DNA of 33,180 nt from Muribaculaceae bacterium (GCA_017477555.1 JAFUVK010000010.1:1-33180); one strand, 5' to 3'; positions 1 to 9,283 are shown, counted from the first letter of the stretch. The notes: a model not told the origin generated them from the sequence alone. Numbers and translations are program-made.

Positions 1-30
1 ACCCCTCCCCTTTGGGAAAGAGGAGGGGAA
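1..30. repeat. G/C-rich hairpin repeat, partial copy
   Basis: A pyrimidine-rich arm of the form acccctcccc, a short tttggg centre and a purine-rich aggagggg arm form an imperfect hairpin. The same unit recurs at about 3039-3069, 25373-25402 and 33114-33146. The copy is cut by the window edge, so its full extent is unknown. Confidence 0.7.
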
Positions 31-43
31 CTCAGAGATTGCA

Positions 44-77
44 ACGGTCATCGGGCTTCGATAAGCCCGATGACCGT
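44..77 (-). terminator. Hairpin downstream of the BspA-like operon
   Basis: Two 15-base arms (44-58 and 63-77) are perfectly complementary around a cgat loop. The hairpin begins 25 bases past the stop codon of the minus-strand gene that ends at 103, where a transcription terminator is expected. No clear U-tract follows on the minus strand, so factor-assisted termination or mRNA 3'-end protection is possible. Confidence 0.6.
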
Positions 78-102
78 CAACAATGACTGTCGGTCGCCAA
101 CG

Positions 103-1437
103 CTATGGTAATGCCACGACCTTGCCCCGGTGGATATAGAGGCCTTGCGATGGGTTGTCGACCTTAATGCCGCGCAAGTCATAGTAGAGGTCACGGTCGG
201 ACACAGGAGCCGTGATGTTATCGACACTCGAGTAGGGGAACTCCTCCACCTCGACGATGTGCTCAAACTCGCGCCAACCCGTTCTGGCCTCGTAGGTCTG
301 CTTGGATCCCTTGGGCACATACAGTGTGGCACGGCTGCACAACTCAGGCTCCACACCCGCTTCCATCATAGCCGGCAACGAGGCTTTGCTATAGATGGCA
401 GTAAGCCGCGGGCAGCCCTGGAAACTGTTGTTGCTCACCTTCATCATGTTGTCGGGAAGTATGACACTCTCGAGCAATTCATTGTTAGCCAAAGCATATT
501 GCCCTAGATGGGTTACACCCTCGGGAATCTCGATGTGCTGAAACCTGCAACTCTCAAAGGCATGCTCCATGACAACATATCCGCCGTTATCCCGGCTCAT
601 CTCGGCCACCTCGGGCCACTGTACGCTTTGCAGGCCGCTGCCCATGAACAGCGCATAGCCCACTCTGGGCAGCATGCGCGGCAGCTTGACCGACTCCAAC
701 GACCGGCATTGCTCGAAGGCATAATATCCCAGCTGCACATCATCGGCCATGGTCACATCACTCAGACTCAGGTCATACAAGAAGCATCCCGTATCAATCT
801 GGCATCCGGCCGGGATGTCGACCGACTGCAGCAGGGGAATGGTCATGAAAGCATATTGGCCGATATGGGCCGCCGGAGGCAGCCAGGCACCGGTAATGTG
901 CCACGACTGCGCAAAAGCCTGGCGACCGACCTCGCCGACTGCTGCCGGCAGGCAGACATCACCCCGTAGTGCCTTGCAACCGTAGAACGCTTGCTGGCCC
1001 ACCGAAGTCAGCGACGCCGGAAAATCAATGGCCCGCAAGCCGGTATGGGCAAAAGCGAACTCGTTGATCGCCCGCAACCCGCTGGGCAAGGTGAAATAGC
1101 GCAACTGCTGACTGGGCTGTACCGCTCCTGTCTCGTCGGCGCGGAATTCGGCCATAAACGCCGCGTCGGGCAGGGTATTGCCCGGCACTGTGCAACCGCT
1201 CATGTCCACACCCGTTGTTGCCCCGTCATATATGCATCGGCGCAGCATCTTCAGGTCATCGCCCGATGCCTGGCCGGTGATCACCAGCGAGTCAACACTT
1301 GCCCACTCTTCGCCCAGAGCTTGCTCAAGCGTAGTCTCTGGGGTCACATGAACCTTGACAATATTTTGCGCCTTCGACAGGCTTGCGGCACAGGCCATCA
1401 GGGCTATGCCGACCATTATGTATCTTGTTGTTTTCAT
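103..1437 (-). CDS. BspA-like leucine-rich-repeat surface protein with C-terminal sorting-like tail
   Basis: This 444-residue protein starts with a signal peptide (MKTTRYIMVG, hydrophobic stretch, cleavage near residue 23). The middle consists of irregular repeats with 'F..C..L..V.LP' spacing, typical of the BspA/LRR_5 class of leucine-rich repeats. Near the C-terminus it has the LYVPKGS segment that commonly closes such proteins in Bacteroidales, then a tail of the form YYDLRGIKV...GLYIHRGKVV, which resembles degenerate secretion/sorting tails seen in this order. BspA-like proteins are exported and some bind host or extracellular ligands; the ligand here is unknown. The start codon overlaps the stop of the upstream paralogue as ATGA (1434-1437), so the two are probably translationally coupled. 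Confidence 0.85.
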   Translation of the reverse strand: MKTTRYIMVGIALMACAASLSKAQNIVKVHVTPETTLEQALGEEWASVDSLVITGQASGDDLKMLRRCIYDGATTGVDMSGCTVPGNTLPDAAFMAEFRADETGAVQPSQQLRYFTLPSGLRAINEFAFAHTGLRAIDFPASLTSVGQQAFYGCKALRGDVCLPAAVGEVGRQAFAQSWHITGAWLPPAAHIGQYAFMTIPLLQSVDIPAGCQIDTGCFLYDLSLSDVTMADDVQLGYYAFEQCRSLESVKLPRMLPRVGYALFMGSGLQSVQWPEVAEMSRDNGGYVVMEHAFESCRFQHIEIPEGVTHLGQYALANNELLESVILPDNMMKVSNNSFQGCPRLTAIYSKASLPAMMEAGVEPELCSRATLYVPKGSKQTYEARTGWREFEHIVEVEEFPYSSVDNITAPVSDRDLYYDLRGIKVDNPSQGLYIHRGKVVALP

Positions 1438-2666
1438 TGTTGTAACGTTCTAGAATGACTGACTACCCACTCGGGGAATTCTTCTAACTCCACAATCTGG
1501 CTGAATGTGTTCCAGTACTCGGCCGCCGCGTAGGCTTCGGCAGCACCAGCCGGGACATACAGCACCGCGTCGGCCCGCTTGTCGGGAAAAGGATTGCCGC
1601 CGGTGATGGCCGGAGGAGTCGCACCCACGCTATACACGGCCCGCAGCAGCTTGCAGCCTGCCAATGCATCGGCTCGCAGCTCAATGGAGGGGTCCAGGCC
1701 AAACTCTTCGAGCAGTTCATTGCCCGCAAAATTGGCCGGCTCGACCCATCGCATGAACGCATTGGCAAAAAACTGCCTGAACTTGCAGTGGCGGAACGAG
1801 AACAGCCTCGCATTGCCCCACGACATGGTCACGGGCCACACGACATCTTGCAAGCCGGCATAGTCGAAGGTGTTGGGTCCGCATTGATAGACATGACCGG
1901 GCATCACGACTCGGGTCAGCGATGTACACATAAAGAATGCGTTCGCCCCAATATCCACCCTCCCTATCGAGGGGGGGGTCATCACAATCTCGCCCTCCAG
2001 GCTGCGGCAGTTGCGGAACGTGTTGTCACCCAAGCTCCACTCTTCGGGCAACTTGACTTGCTTGAGTGAGTACATCCCATCGAAAGTGCCATCTAACTTG
2101 CATGATGGAGCCAGAATCTCGACCTCGGTCACGCGCTCACAACCGGAAAAAGTGGCATATAGCGACTTGACACCCTCGGGTACGGTAATGCGCCCTCGCA
2201 GCATGGAGCATCCCGAGAAAGCACAGGCACCCATCTCGGTCAATGTCTGCGGCAGTTCAATCTGCAGCAAGCCACAATAGGCAAATGCATATTCTCCTAT
2301 GGCACGAAGCGAAGCAGGCAAGGTGACGTATTGCAAACTATAGTCATACTCCACTTCTCTGCCCTCTTTGATAACCAAACCGCCCATAAAGGCTTGTGAG
2401 GGCAACCTGTCGCCAGGTAATGAGGCATCATGCAGATTGATACCCGTGGTGACACCCTGATAGACACAACGGCGCATCATGGCCACATCATCATCGTTGA
2501 TCTCGCCTGTCACAACCAGCGAGTCTATTCCCTGCCAACTCTCTCCCATCATCACGGCCAACGAGCCAGGTTCAGTCACATGGTAGGTCTGAACCACCCG
2601 CGACGAAGCACTCAAGTCACAAATGCCCAGCATCATTAAGCAAAAACACAATAAATATTTTTTCAT
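1434..2666 (-). CDS. BspA-like leucine-rich-repeat protein, tandem paralogue
   Basis: The start is placed at the ATG at 2666, giving 410 residues with a signal peptide (MKKYLLCFCLMMLG, cleavage near LSA); an upstream in-frame start at 2702 would put 12 extra residues ahead of a normal signal peptide. The protein is clearly paralogous to its downstream neighbour: both share an N-terminal block (DSLVVTGEINDDD here, DSLVITGQASGDD there), the ALP-type repeats and an LYVPAGA/LYVPKGS segment. It ends soon after the shared VELEEFP stretch and lacks the YDLRG...GLYI tail of the neighbour. It is the first gene of a two-gene operon driven from the promoter at 2889-2920. Export is likely; the ligand is unknown. 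Confidence 0.85.
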   Translation of the reverse strand: MKKYLLCFCLMMLGICDLSASSRVVQTYHVTEPGSLAVMMGESWQGIDSLVVTGEINDDDVAMMRRCVYQGVTTGINLHDASLPGDRLPSQAFMGGLVIKEGREVEYDYSLQYVTLPASLRAIGEYAFAYCGLLQIELPQTLTEMGACAFSGCSMLRGRITVPEGVKSLYATFSGCERVTEVEILAPSCKLDGTFDGMYSLKQVKLPEEWSLGDNTFRNCRSLEGEIVMTPPSIGRVDIGANAFFMCTSLTRVVMPGHVYQCGPNTFDYAGLQDVVWPVTMSWGNARLFSFRHCKFRQFFANAFMRWVEPANFAGNELLEEFGLDPSIELRADALAGCKLLRAVYSVGATPPAITGGNPFPDKRADAVLYVPAGAAEAYAAAEYWNTFSQIVELEEFPEWVVSHSRTLQQ

Positions 2667-2702
2667 AAAACTAGTTTTAAATGAACACAATTCGATTAAC
2701 AA

Positions 2703-3034
2703 TCTATAAACTCAATAAAAAAGACTCCATACTGATAAAGAGACAGAAAAACATCTAGCAACACAAAGCAATGTGCGAAGCATCTATCAAAAACTCTAGC
2801 AGTAACACATAGAAGCCAACTATACTGTCATTCATGAATTTGCAATATGATAATTGCAACTCACCTCACATAACATACTGCAACACCGCAAAATTAATAC
2901 AAATCACCAAAATATGCAAAGTAATTTTTAAAAAAAGAGACTTTGTTGAAAAAAGTATTTATTTACCTTCAATGAACTAGGAATTATTCACTCAAAATAT
3001 GCATCACTGTCATCTTTTCAGCAATTTGAAGTTG
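2703..3034. other. AT-rich intergenic region
   Basis: This stretch is much more AT-rich than the flanking genes. It contains the minus-strand promoter at 2889-2920 and the leader of the BspA-like operon. No convincing reading frame, tRNA or structured RNA was seen in the rest. Confidence 0.6.
2889..2920 (-). promoter_or_regulatory. Bacteroidetes-type promoter for the BspA-like operon
   Basis: Read on the minus strand, TTTG (2920-2917) is followed by exactly 20 bases and then TAATTTTG (2896-2889), matching the Bacteroidetes primary sigma-factor consensus TTTG-N19-21-TAnnTTTG. Transcription would start near 2882 and leave a leader of about 215 bases before the ATG at 2666, long enough to hold regulatory structure. 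No riboswitch was recognised in the leader. Confidence 0.65.
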
Positions 3035-3197
3035 CTGTACCCCTCCCTTTTGGGAAAGGGGAGGGGTGCTGGGAGCTGGCAGGAAGCTGCTCCCCTAAGA
3101 TAGGGGAGCTGTCGCGAAGCGACTGAGGGGTATGACCACCCGATGCGGTCATACCACCCCCAACCCCTCCTAGCTTAGGAGGGGAGGCTGAGAGGCA
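3035..3197. repeat. Composite block of dispersed hairpin repeats
   Basis: Three hairpin-like units follow each other: the ccctccc/ttttggg/aaggggagggg unit (about 3039-3069), a unit with tcccctaagatagggga and gtcgcgaagcgac (3081-3138), and a cccctcctagcttaggagggg unit (about 3163-3184). Positions 3081-3138 are identical over 58 bases to 29775-29832. The block ends within about 60 bases of the efflux operon start. Confidence 0.8.
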
Positions 3198-3245
3198 TTG
3201 TGAATTGTGAATTGTATTTAGCAACTAATCAATATAATATAACCA

Positions 3246-4421
3246 ATGAGAAAGAAAAGTGTCATGAAATGGGCCGCTGCCATAGCTATTATGGCAGTGG
3301 GCACTACATCGTGTAAAGTCGACAACCCCGAAGAGGTACAGACATCGTTTGAGACGCTCACCGTGGCCAAGTCGGACATCGAGATGCCTGTTAAGTTCAG
3401 CGCCAAGATGAAGGGTCAGTCGGATGTGACCATCTCTCCCCAGATCAGTGGTCAGCTGATGCGCATCTGCGTCACCGAGGGTCAGCGTGTGAGCCGTGGT
3501 CAGACGCTCTTTGTCATCGACTCCCGCAATGCGCAGAACGAGCTGCAGTCGGCCCAGGCCAACCTGCAGGCCGCTCGTGCCAACCTGCAGGCCGCTCAGG
3601 CTCAGGCCAACAGTGCAAAACTGGAGTATGAGAGCAACAAAAACCTGTTTGACAAGAAGATTGTGAGCAACTACACGCTGGAGAACTCGCTCAACACCTA
3701 CCGTCAGGCCCAGGCCACCGTGGATCAGGCCAGAGCCTCGGTGACTCAGGCGCAGGCCGCCGTGAGCCATGCGCGTGTGAACCTGGGGTTCTGCACGCTC
3801 ACCTCGCCGGTGTCGGGCATCGTGGGAGAGATTGACGTGCGCGCCGGCGACCAAGTGACGCCGATGACCCAACTGACCATCGTGAGCGGCAACTCGCAGA
3901 TGGAGGCCTGGTTCTCGGTGCCCGAGACCATCCTTGAGGCCGCTGTGAGCGAGGGCATGACCCAGAGCGACAAGTCGAAGTATCTGTCCGAGCTGCCCGC
4001 GGTGACCTTTGTGATGAAGAATGGCACAGAGTATCCGCACAAGGGCCGTGTGTCCAGCCTGACCGGCGTGGTGGATGCCGCCACCGGTTCGCTGGCTTGC
4101 AAGGCGACCTTCCCCAATCCCGACGGCTTCCTGTACTCCGGCATTCAGGGCACCGTGCTGCTGCCGCTGCATGAGAAGGATGTGATGGTGATTCCTCAGG
4201 CCGCCGTTGTGCGACTGCAAGACCGTTCGCTGGTGTATAAGGTGAAGCCCGACAGCACGGCAACGGCCGTGACAGTGATGATTAGCGATGCCGGCAACGG
4301 CAAAGACCTCATCGTGACCCAGGGCTTGAACGTGGGCGACCGCATCGTCACCGTGGGTGCCAACAATGTTCAGGAGGGCCAGCGCGTGCTGTTTCCTGCC
4401 GTAGCGACTAAGAAGAAATAG
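3246..4421 (+). CDS. RND efflux periplasmic adaptor (membrane-fusion protein)
   Basis: This 391-residue HlyD/AcrA-family adaptor would bridge the inner-membrane pump and the outer-membrane channel. The N-terminus is a lipoprotein-type signal with a cysteine at 23 (GTTSC), although the residue at -3 is threonine rather than the usual leucine. A biotinyl-lipoyl-like half (ISPQISGQLM, about residues 60-80) is followed by a long alpha-helical hairpin rich in Q, A and N (about 95-175), the second lipoyl half (LTSPVSGIVGEI) and beta-barrel and membrane-proximal regions. Length and order fit the family. It is the first gene of a three-gene operon; the pump gene follows after 3 bases. The substrate cannot be told from sequence. 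Confidence 0.95.
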   Translation: MRKKSVMKWAAAIAIMAVGTTSCKVDNPEEVQTSFETLTVAKSDIEMPVKFSAKMKGQSDVTISPQISGQLMRICVTEGQRVSRGQTLFVIDSRNAQNELQSAQANLQAARANLQAAQAQANSAKLEYESNKNLFDKKIVSNYTLENSLNTYRQAQATVDQARASVTQAQAAVSHARVNLGFCTLTSPVSGIVGEIDVRAGDQVTPMTQLTIVSGNSQMEAWFSVPETILEAAVSEGMTQSDKSKYLSELPAVTFVMKNGTEYPHKGRVSSLTGVVDAATGSLACKATFPNPDGFLYSGIQGTVLLPLHEKDVMVIPQAAVVRLQDRSLVYKVKPDSTATAVTVMISDAGNGKDLIVTQGLNVGDRIVTVGANNVQEGQRVLFPAVATKKK

Positions 4422-4424
4422 GCC

Positions 4425-7400
4425 ATGAAGAACAACATATTCATCAGCCGATATGTGATGGCCTGCGCGATATCGATTGTTATCGCGCTGGTGGGCCTGA
4501 TCTGCATCAACACATTGCCCATCGAGCAGTATCCCGACATTGCCCCCCCAACAGTGCGCGTGTCGACCTCCTACACCGGTGCCGACGCCAACACCATCAT
4601 GAAGTCGGTGATCCAGCCGCTGGAGGAGAACATCAACGGTGTGCCGGGCATGACCTACATCACCAGTTCGGCCACCTCGTCGGGCGAGGTGTCGATCCAG
4701 GTCTATTTCAAGCAGGGCACCGACCCCGACCTGGCCGCAGTGAACGTGCAGAACCGCGTGAGCCGCGCCACCGCGCTGCTGCCTGCCGAGGTGAACAAGG
4801 TGGGCGTGCAGGTGACCAAGCAGCAGAGCAACATCCTGCACATCGGCGCGCTGAAGAGCGTAGACGGGAAGTATGATGCCGACTTCATAGCCAACTACAT
4901 CGACATCAACGTGCGTCCCCGCCTGACGCGAATCACCGGTGTGGGGGAGGTGCAGTCGCTGGGCAACACCTACGCGCTGCGCATCTGGCTCAAGCCCGAT
5001 GTGATGGCGCAATATGGCCTTGAACCCAACGACGTGTTCGCCGCCATCGGTGGGCAGAGCTTTGTCGCCGCCACCGGTTCGCTGGGCGAGCAGTCGGACA
5101 ACGCCTATCAGTACTCGATGGAGTACAAAGGCACGCTGAAGTCGGTCGAAGAGTTCAACCAGATTGTGCTGCGCACCAGCGACAGCGGGCACCTGCTGCA
5201 CCTGAGCGATGTGGCCGAGGTGGAGATAGGCGCAGTGAGCTACAACTACACGTCGGACATCGACGGAAAGCCCGGCACGATATTCATGGTGTTCCAGGCT
5301 CCCGGTGCCAACGCCACCGAGGTGAACGCCCGCATCAACCAGCTCTACGAAGAGTTGAAGCCCACCATGCCTGCCGGTCTGGAGTTTGTGACTCTTGAAA
5401 CCAGCGACGACTTCCTGTTCGCGGCTATTCACAACGTGGTGGAGACCCTGATTATCGCCATCATCCTCGTGATTCTGGTGGTGTACTTCTTCTTGCAGAA
5501 CTTCAAGGCCACGGTGATACCTTCGATATCGATCATCGTGTCGCTGTTGGGTACGTTTGCCGTGGTGATGATAGCCGGTTTCTCGCTCAACATCTTGACG
5601 CTATTCGCCCTGGTGCTTGCCATCGGTACGGTAGTGGACGACGCCATCGTGGTGGTGGAAGCCGTGATGGCCAAGATGGAAGGTGGCGTGACCGATGCCC
5701 GCGAGGCCACACGCCAGGCAATGAGCGAAGTGTCGGTAGCCGTCATCTCGTGTACGCTGGTGTTTATGGCCGTGTTCATTCCCGTGGCGTTCATGCCCGG
5801 CACGTCGGGGGCGTTCTTCACCCAGTTTGGTGTGACGCTAGCCTCGTCGGTGGGTCTGTCGTGCGTGTCGGCCTTGACGCTGTGTCCCGCGCTGTGCGCC
5901 ATCATGATGCGCTATTCCAAGAGCAACACGCAGAAGAAGAACCTGAACTACTACGTGACAATAGCCTATACCGCCAGCTATAACGCCATCCTGAAGAAAT
6001 ATAAGAAGAGCGTGGGCAGCTTTATCAAACGTCCCGCGATATCGGGCATCCTGCTGGTCATCGCGGCTGTGCTGCTCGTGTTCTTCATGCGCGGCCTGCC
6101 TTCGGGTCTGGTGCCCCAGGAAGACCAGGGCGTGTTCCTGGCCGAGGTACGCGCACCGGAGGGCTGCACCCTGCATGAGACCCAGGAGATTGTCAAGCAG
6201 GTGGAGGAAAAGATTAAGAAGATTCCCGAGCTGGAGAGCTATGCCGCTGTCAGCGGCTATGGCATGATCGCCAACCAGGCCGGCAGTTGCTATGCCACGC
6301 TCATCGTCCGCCTGAAGAACTGGGATGACCGCAAGGGCATCAACCACTATATCGAGCTTGTGTATAGCCGATTTGCCATGGACTGCCAGGAGATCAAGAA
6401 CGCCGTGGTCATCCCCTTCCAGATGCCGCAGGTGCCGGGCTATGGCTCCAGCAGTGGTGTGAATCTGGTGCTGCAAGACCAGCAAGACCGCCCGATGAGT
6501 GACTTTAACATCGACGCCAACAAGTTCCTGGCCAAGCTCAACGAGCGGCCGGAAGTGATGCTGGCCATGTCGTCGTACTCAGAGCGCTTCCCCAAATTCC
6601 AGGTTGAGGTCGACGCCACCCAGTGCGACCGTGCCGGCGTGACCCCTGCCGACGTGCTCAACACGCTGGGTGCCTACTGCGGTGGAGCCTACGTGGGCAA
6701 CTTCAACCAGTTCGGCAAGGTGTATCGCATCATGGCCAATGCCTCGCCTGAGTATCGTCTTGACCCCTCGTCGCTGAACAACATCTTTGTGCGCGTGCAG
6801 GGTGGCAAGATGGCCCCCATCTCGGAGTTTGTCAACCTGCATGAGGTGGTGGGTTCGTCCTCAGTCGAGCACTTCAACCTGTTCCAGAGCATCACCTGCA
6901 GCGTGATGCCCGCCAACGGCCACTCGGAGGGCGACGTGCAGAAGGCCATCGCCGAGGTGTTTGCCGAGCAGATGCCCAGTGGCTACAGCTACGAGTACGG
7001 CGGCATGTCGCGCGAGGTGGCCGAGACGGCAGGGTCGAACGCCACGGCCATGATCTACCTGGTCTGCGTGATCCTGATCTACCTGATTCTGGCGTCGCTC
7101 TACAACTCCTGGTTCACCCCGATGGCTGTGCTGCTGAGTGTGCCGTTCGGACTGATGGGTTCGTTTGGCGCTGTCTGGGCGGTGGTAGGACTGCCGGGCA
7201 TGGAGAACAACATCTACCTGCAGACGGGTGTGATTATGCTCATCGGCTTGCTGGCCAAGACCGCTATCCTCATCACGGAGTTCGCCACCGAGCGCCGCGC
7301 CCAGGGCTTGAGCATCCGCGACGCGGCCTACGCCGCGTGCGAGGAGCGTCTGCGCCCCATCTTGATGACTGTGGTGACGATGATTGCGGGTATGATCCCG

Positions 7401-7595
7401 CTGATTATCGCCGGTGGTGCCGGTGCCAATGGCAACCGTGTGCTGGCCCTGGGTGTCACCGCCGGTATGGCCGTCGGCTCACTCGCTCTGCTGTATGTTG
7501 TGCCGGCCTTCTTCATCGTGTTCCAAAAGCTGCACGAGAAGTTTCAAGGTAAGCCAGTGGTAGAAGTCAATCAAAACGAAAACACAAGTGAGTAA
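4425..7595 (+). CDS. RND multidrug efflux transporter, inner-membrane pump (AcrB/MexB type)
   Basis: This 1056-residue protein has the full length and duplicated layout of the HAE1 RND family: an N-terminal membrane helix (about 10-28), a large periplasmic loop, a helix cluster from about 338, a second periplasmic loop after about 560 and a final helix cluster from about 885. The proton-relay residues are present: the aspartate pair D405-D406 in the GTVVDDAIVVVE motif (AcrB D407/D408) and K945 in LLAKTAIL (AcrB K940). It probably exports drugs, bile acids or dyes by proton antiport. It lies 3 bases after the adaptor gene and 4 bases before the preferred start of the channel gene, so all three are likely co-transcribed. 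No regulator gene is adjacent. Confidence 0.97.
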   Translation: MKNNIFISRYVMACAISIVIALVGLICINTLPIEQYPDIAPPTVRVSTSYTGADANTIMKSVIQPLEENINGVPGMTYITSSATSSGEVSIQVYFKQGTDPDLAAVNVQNRVSRATALLPAEVNKVGVQVTKQQSNILHIGALKSVDGKYDADFIANYIDINVRPRLTRITGVGEVQSLGNTYALRIWLKPDVMAQYGLEPNDVFAAIGGQSFVAATGSLGEQSDNAYQYSMEYKGTLKSVEEFNQIVLRTSDSGHLLHLSDVAEVEIGAVSYNYTSDIDGKPGTIFMVFQAPGANATEVNARINQLYEELKPTMPAGLEFVTLETSDDFLFAAIHNVVETLIIAIILVILVVYFFLQNFKATVIPSISIIVSLLGTFAVVMIAGFSLNILTLFALVLAIGTVVDDAIVVVEAVMAKMEGGVTDAREATRQAMSEVSVAVISCTLVFMAVFIPVAFMPGTSGAFFTQFGVTLASSVGLSCVSALTLCPALCAIMMRYSKSNTQKKNLNYYVTIAYTASYNAILKKYKKSVGSFIKRPAISGILLVIAAVLLVFFMRGLPSGLVPQEDQGVFLAEVRAPEGCTLHETQEIVKQVEEKIKKIPELESYAAVSGYGMIANQAGSCYATLIVRLKNWDDRKGINHYIELVYSRFAMDCQEIKNAVVIPFQMPQVPGYGSSSGVNLVLQDQQDRPMSDFNIDANKFLAKLNERPEVMLAMSSYSERFPKFQVEVDATQCDRAGVTPADVLNTLGAYCGGAYVGNFNQFGKVYRIMANASPEYRLDPSSLNNIFVRVQGGKMAPISEFVNLHEVVGSSSVEHFNLFQSITCSVMPANGHSEGDVQKAIAEVFAEQMPSGYSYEYGGMSREVAETAGSNATAMIYLVCVILIYLILASLYNSWFTPMAVLLSVPFGLMGSFGAVWAVVGLPGMENNIYLQTGVIMLIGLLAKTAILITEFATERRAQGLSIRDAAYAACEERLRPILMTVVTMIAGMIPLIIAGGAGANGNRVLALGVTAGMAVGSLALLYVVPAFFIVFQKLHEKFQGKPVVEVNQNENTSE

Positions 7596-7599
7596 TGTC

Positions 7600-8961
7600 A
7601 TGAAAAGAATAAAAATCATATTGAGCATAAGCACGTTGTGCTTGCTTGTCGCCAGTTGTGGCTTGTATAAAGAGTATGAGCACAACACCCAGGTGCCTGC
7701 CGATGTCATCGGTGTCGACTCGCTGGCCGCCAACGCTCCGGCCGCACCGTCGTGGCGGGAGTTCTTCACCGACCCCCTGCTGCAGCAACTCATCGACAGT
7801 GCGCTGGTGCGCAACACCGACCTCAAGTCGGCGCGCATCGCCATCGAGCAGAGCGAAGTGAGGCTCCAGATGGCCAAGAAATCGATCCTGCCCTCGCTCT
7901 TCTTCAATCCGTCGGGAGCTATCGCCCACTTCGACAGCAACACGTCGAAGACCTACGACTTGCCGCTGCAGGTGGGTTGGGACATGGGTCAGATAGGCTC
8001 GTACACCAACAAGAAGCGCGCCGCACAGGCCGTGGTGTTGCAGACCAAGGCCAACGAGGACGCCGTGCGTGCCAACCTGATTTCGGCCGTGGCACAATAC
8101 TACAACCTGCTCCAGCTCCTGGACCGCCAGATAGAGATCTTGAAGCAGACCGACAGCCTGTGGAACGTGTCACTGGAGACCCAGAAGGTGCTGTGGGAGA
8201 ACGGCAAGATTTATTCGACCGCCGTCAACCAGCAAGAGGCGTCGTGCTTGAGCGTGAAGGCACAAATCGTGGATGCCAAGCAAGAGATCCGCACCGTGGA
8301 GAACGCATTGTGCAGCCTGCTGGCCATGTCGCCGAGGCACATCGAGCGCAACCGCTTTGGCAGCTTTTCGATGCCCCAGCTGACCAAGCAGGACATCTCG
8401 GCACAGATGCTGCTCAACCGGCCTGACATCCGCTTGGCCGACCATGCCATGGAAGAAGCGTTCTATAACATGCAGACAGCTCGGTCGGCGTTCTATCCCG
8501 GCCTGTCGTTGTCGGGCACGGCCGGCTGGACCAACAGTGCGGGCGGAGTCATCGTCAACCCCGGGAAAATTCTGCTCAGCATCGTGGGGTCGCTCACGCA
8601 GCCCATCTTTGCCCGCGGACAACTCAAGGGCAATCTGCGACTGACACAACTTGCCCAAGAGGACTTGCGTAACAAGTATGTACAGACCGTTATTGACGCT
8701 GGAAATGAAGTAAATGAGGCGCTTGCCGACTATCAGTTGGCCAACGAGAAGTATGGCCATTATCACCGCCAGACTGCTGTGCTGCACGATGCCTACAACG
8801 GCACGCATGAGTTGATGGACAACGGCAAGGCAAGCTACCTGGAGGTGATCACCGCCCAGGAGACCCTGCTCAACGCCCAGCTCAACGAGGCGATGACCAT
8901 GTACGACGCGGCACAAGCCGTCATTGGGCTCTACATCGCTCTGGGTGGCGCCGCGCAGTGA
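7600..8961 (+). CDS. Outer-membrane efflux channel, TolC/OprM (NodT) lipoprotein
   Basis: The ATG at 7600 is preferred: it gives 453 residues with a classic lipobox (LLVASC, Cys20), while the in-frame GTG at 7588 overlaps the end of the pump gene and adds four residues. Two outer-membrane-efflux repeats are visible, each with long A/Q/N-rich helices (for example DLKSARIAIEQSEVRLQ and EAFYNMQTARSAFYPGLSLSG) typical of OprM/NodT channels. It would form the outer-membrane duct of the tripartite pump. It is the last gene of the operon; a strong terminator follows 33 bases after the stop. Confidence 0.95.
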   Translation: MKRIKIILSISTLCLLVASCGLYKEYEHNTQVPADVIGVDSLAANAPAAPSWREFFTDPLLQQLIDSALVRNTDLKSARIAIEQSEVRLQMAKKSILPSLFFNPSGAIAHFDSNTSKTYDLPLQVGWDMGQIGSYTNKKRAAQAVVLQTKANEDAVRANLISAVAQYYNLLQLLDRQIEILKQTDSLWNVSLETQKVLWENGKIYSTAVNQQEASCLSVKAQIVDAKQEIRTVENALCSLLAMSPRHIERNRFGSFSMPQLTKQDISAQMLLNRPDIRLADHAMEEAFYNMQTARSAFYPGLSLSGTAGWTNSAGGVIVNPGKILLSIVGSLTQPIFARGQLKGNLRLTQLAQEDLRNKYVQTVIDAGNEVNEALADYQLANEKYGHYHRQTAVLHDAYNGTHELMDNGKASYLEVITAQETLLNAQLNEAMTMYDAAQAVIGLYIALGGAAQ

Positions 8962-8994
8962 CCGGCACCCTCCAGGGGAGATAACTCACCATAT

Positions 8995-9041
8995 ACCACC
9001 AAATCCATCATTTCCTTGATGGGTTTGGTGGTTGGTTTTTT
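8995..9041 (+). terminator. Intrinsic terminator of the efflux operon
   Basis: A 16-base stem (8995-9010 with 9017-9032, one G-U pair) encloses a tttcct loop and is followed by a T-rich tract ending in six T residues at 9036-9041. It lies just past the channel gene stop codon. Confidence 0.9.
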
Positions 9042-9098
9042 GGACTGGTATGAGAACGAATGTAGGGCCGCGCCGCTACCAGGTGGCTGACAACGGTT

Positions 9099-9188
9099 GT
9101 AGGGACGGCACCCCTGTGCCGTCCGCATCCGGGTTGCAAACAATATTACCCTCGGTCGAGGCGGACGGCACAGGAGTGCCGTCCCTAC
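9099..9188 (+). repeat. 90-bp palindromic element, copy 1
   Basis: The element begins with gtagggacggcac and ends with gtgccgtccctac. Its 28-base ends (9099-9126 and 9161-9188) are inverted repeats with a single mismatch, around a 34-base centre. A second copy of the same 90-base length lies at 20710-20799 in the opposite orientation. It has no coding capacity and resembles a small non-autonomous (MITE-like) element or a REP-type palindrome. Confidence 0.8.
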
Positions 9189-9208
9189 TTCTTCGCTGCC
9201 GTTCCTAC

Positions 9209-9283
9209 CTTGTTGCGGTAGCCCTTATTCGCTCAACCCCTCCCCTTGTTGCGGCAGCCCTTATTCGCTACTCAACCCCTCAC
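9209..9283. repeat. Two-copy tandem repeat of about 36 bp
   Basis: A unit beginning cttgttgcgg, continuing agcccttattcgct and ending ctcaacccctc occurs at 9209 and again at 9245 with small differences. It lies in the noncoding gap between the efflux operon and the AAA-ATPase gene. Its function is unknown. Confidence 0.7.

Noticed and set aside
2942..2971. Possible promoter for the efflux operon (TTTG then TACCTTC)
   Set aside because: The -7 half does not match TAnnTTTG and the spacer is 18; the site is also about 275 bases upstream with a repeat block in between. The true promoter was not identified.
3225..5432. 735-codon open frame on the minus strand opposite the efflux genes
   Set aside because: It is antisense to two clear genes with intact family motifs, is very rich in His, Gly and Val without recognised domains, and arises from codon bias in GC-rich DNA.
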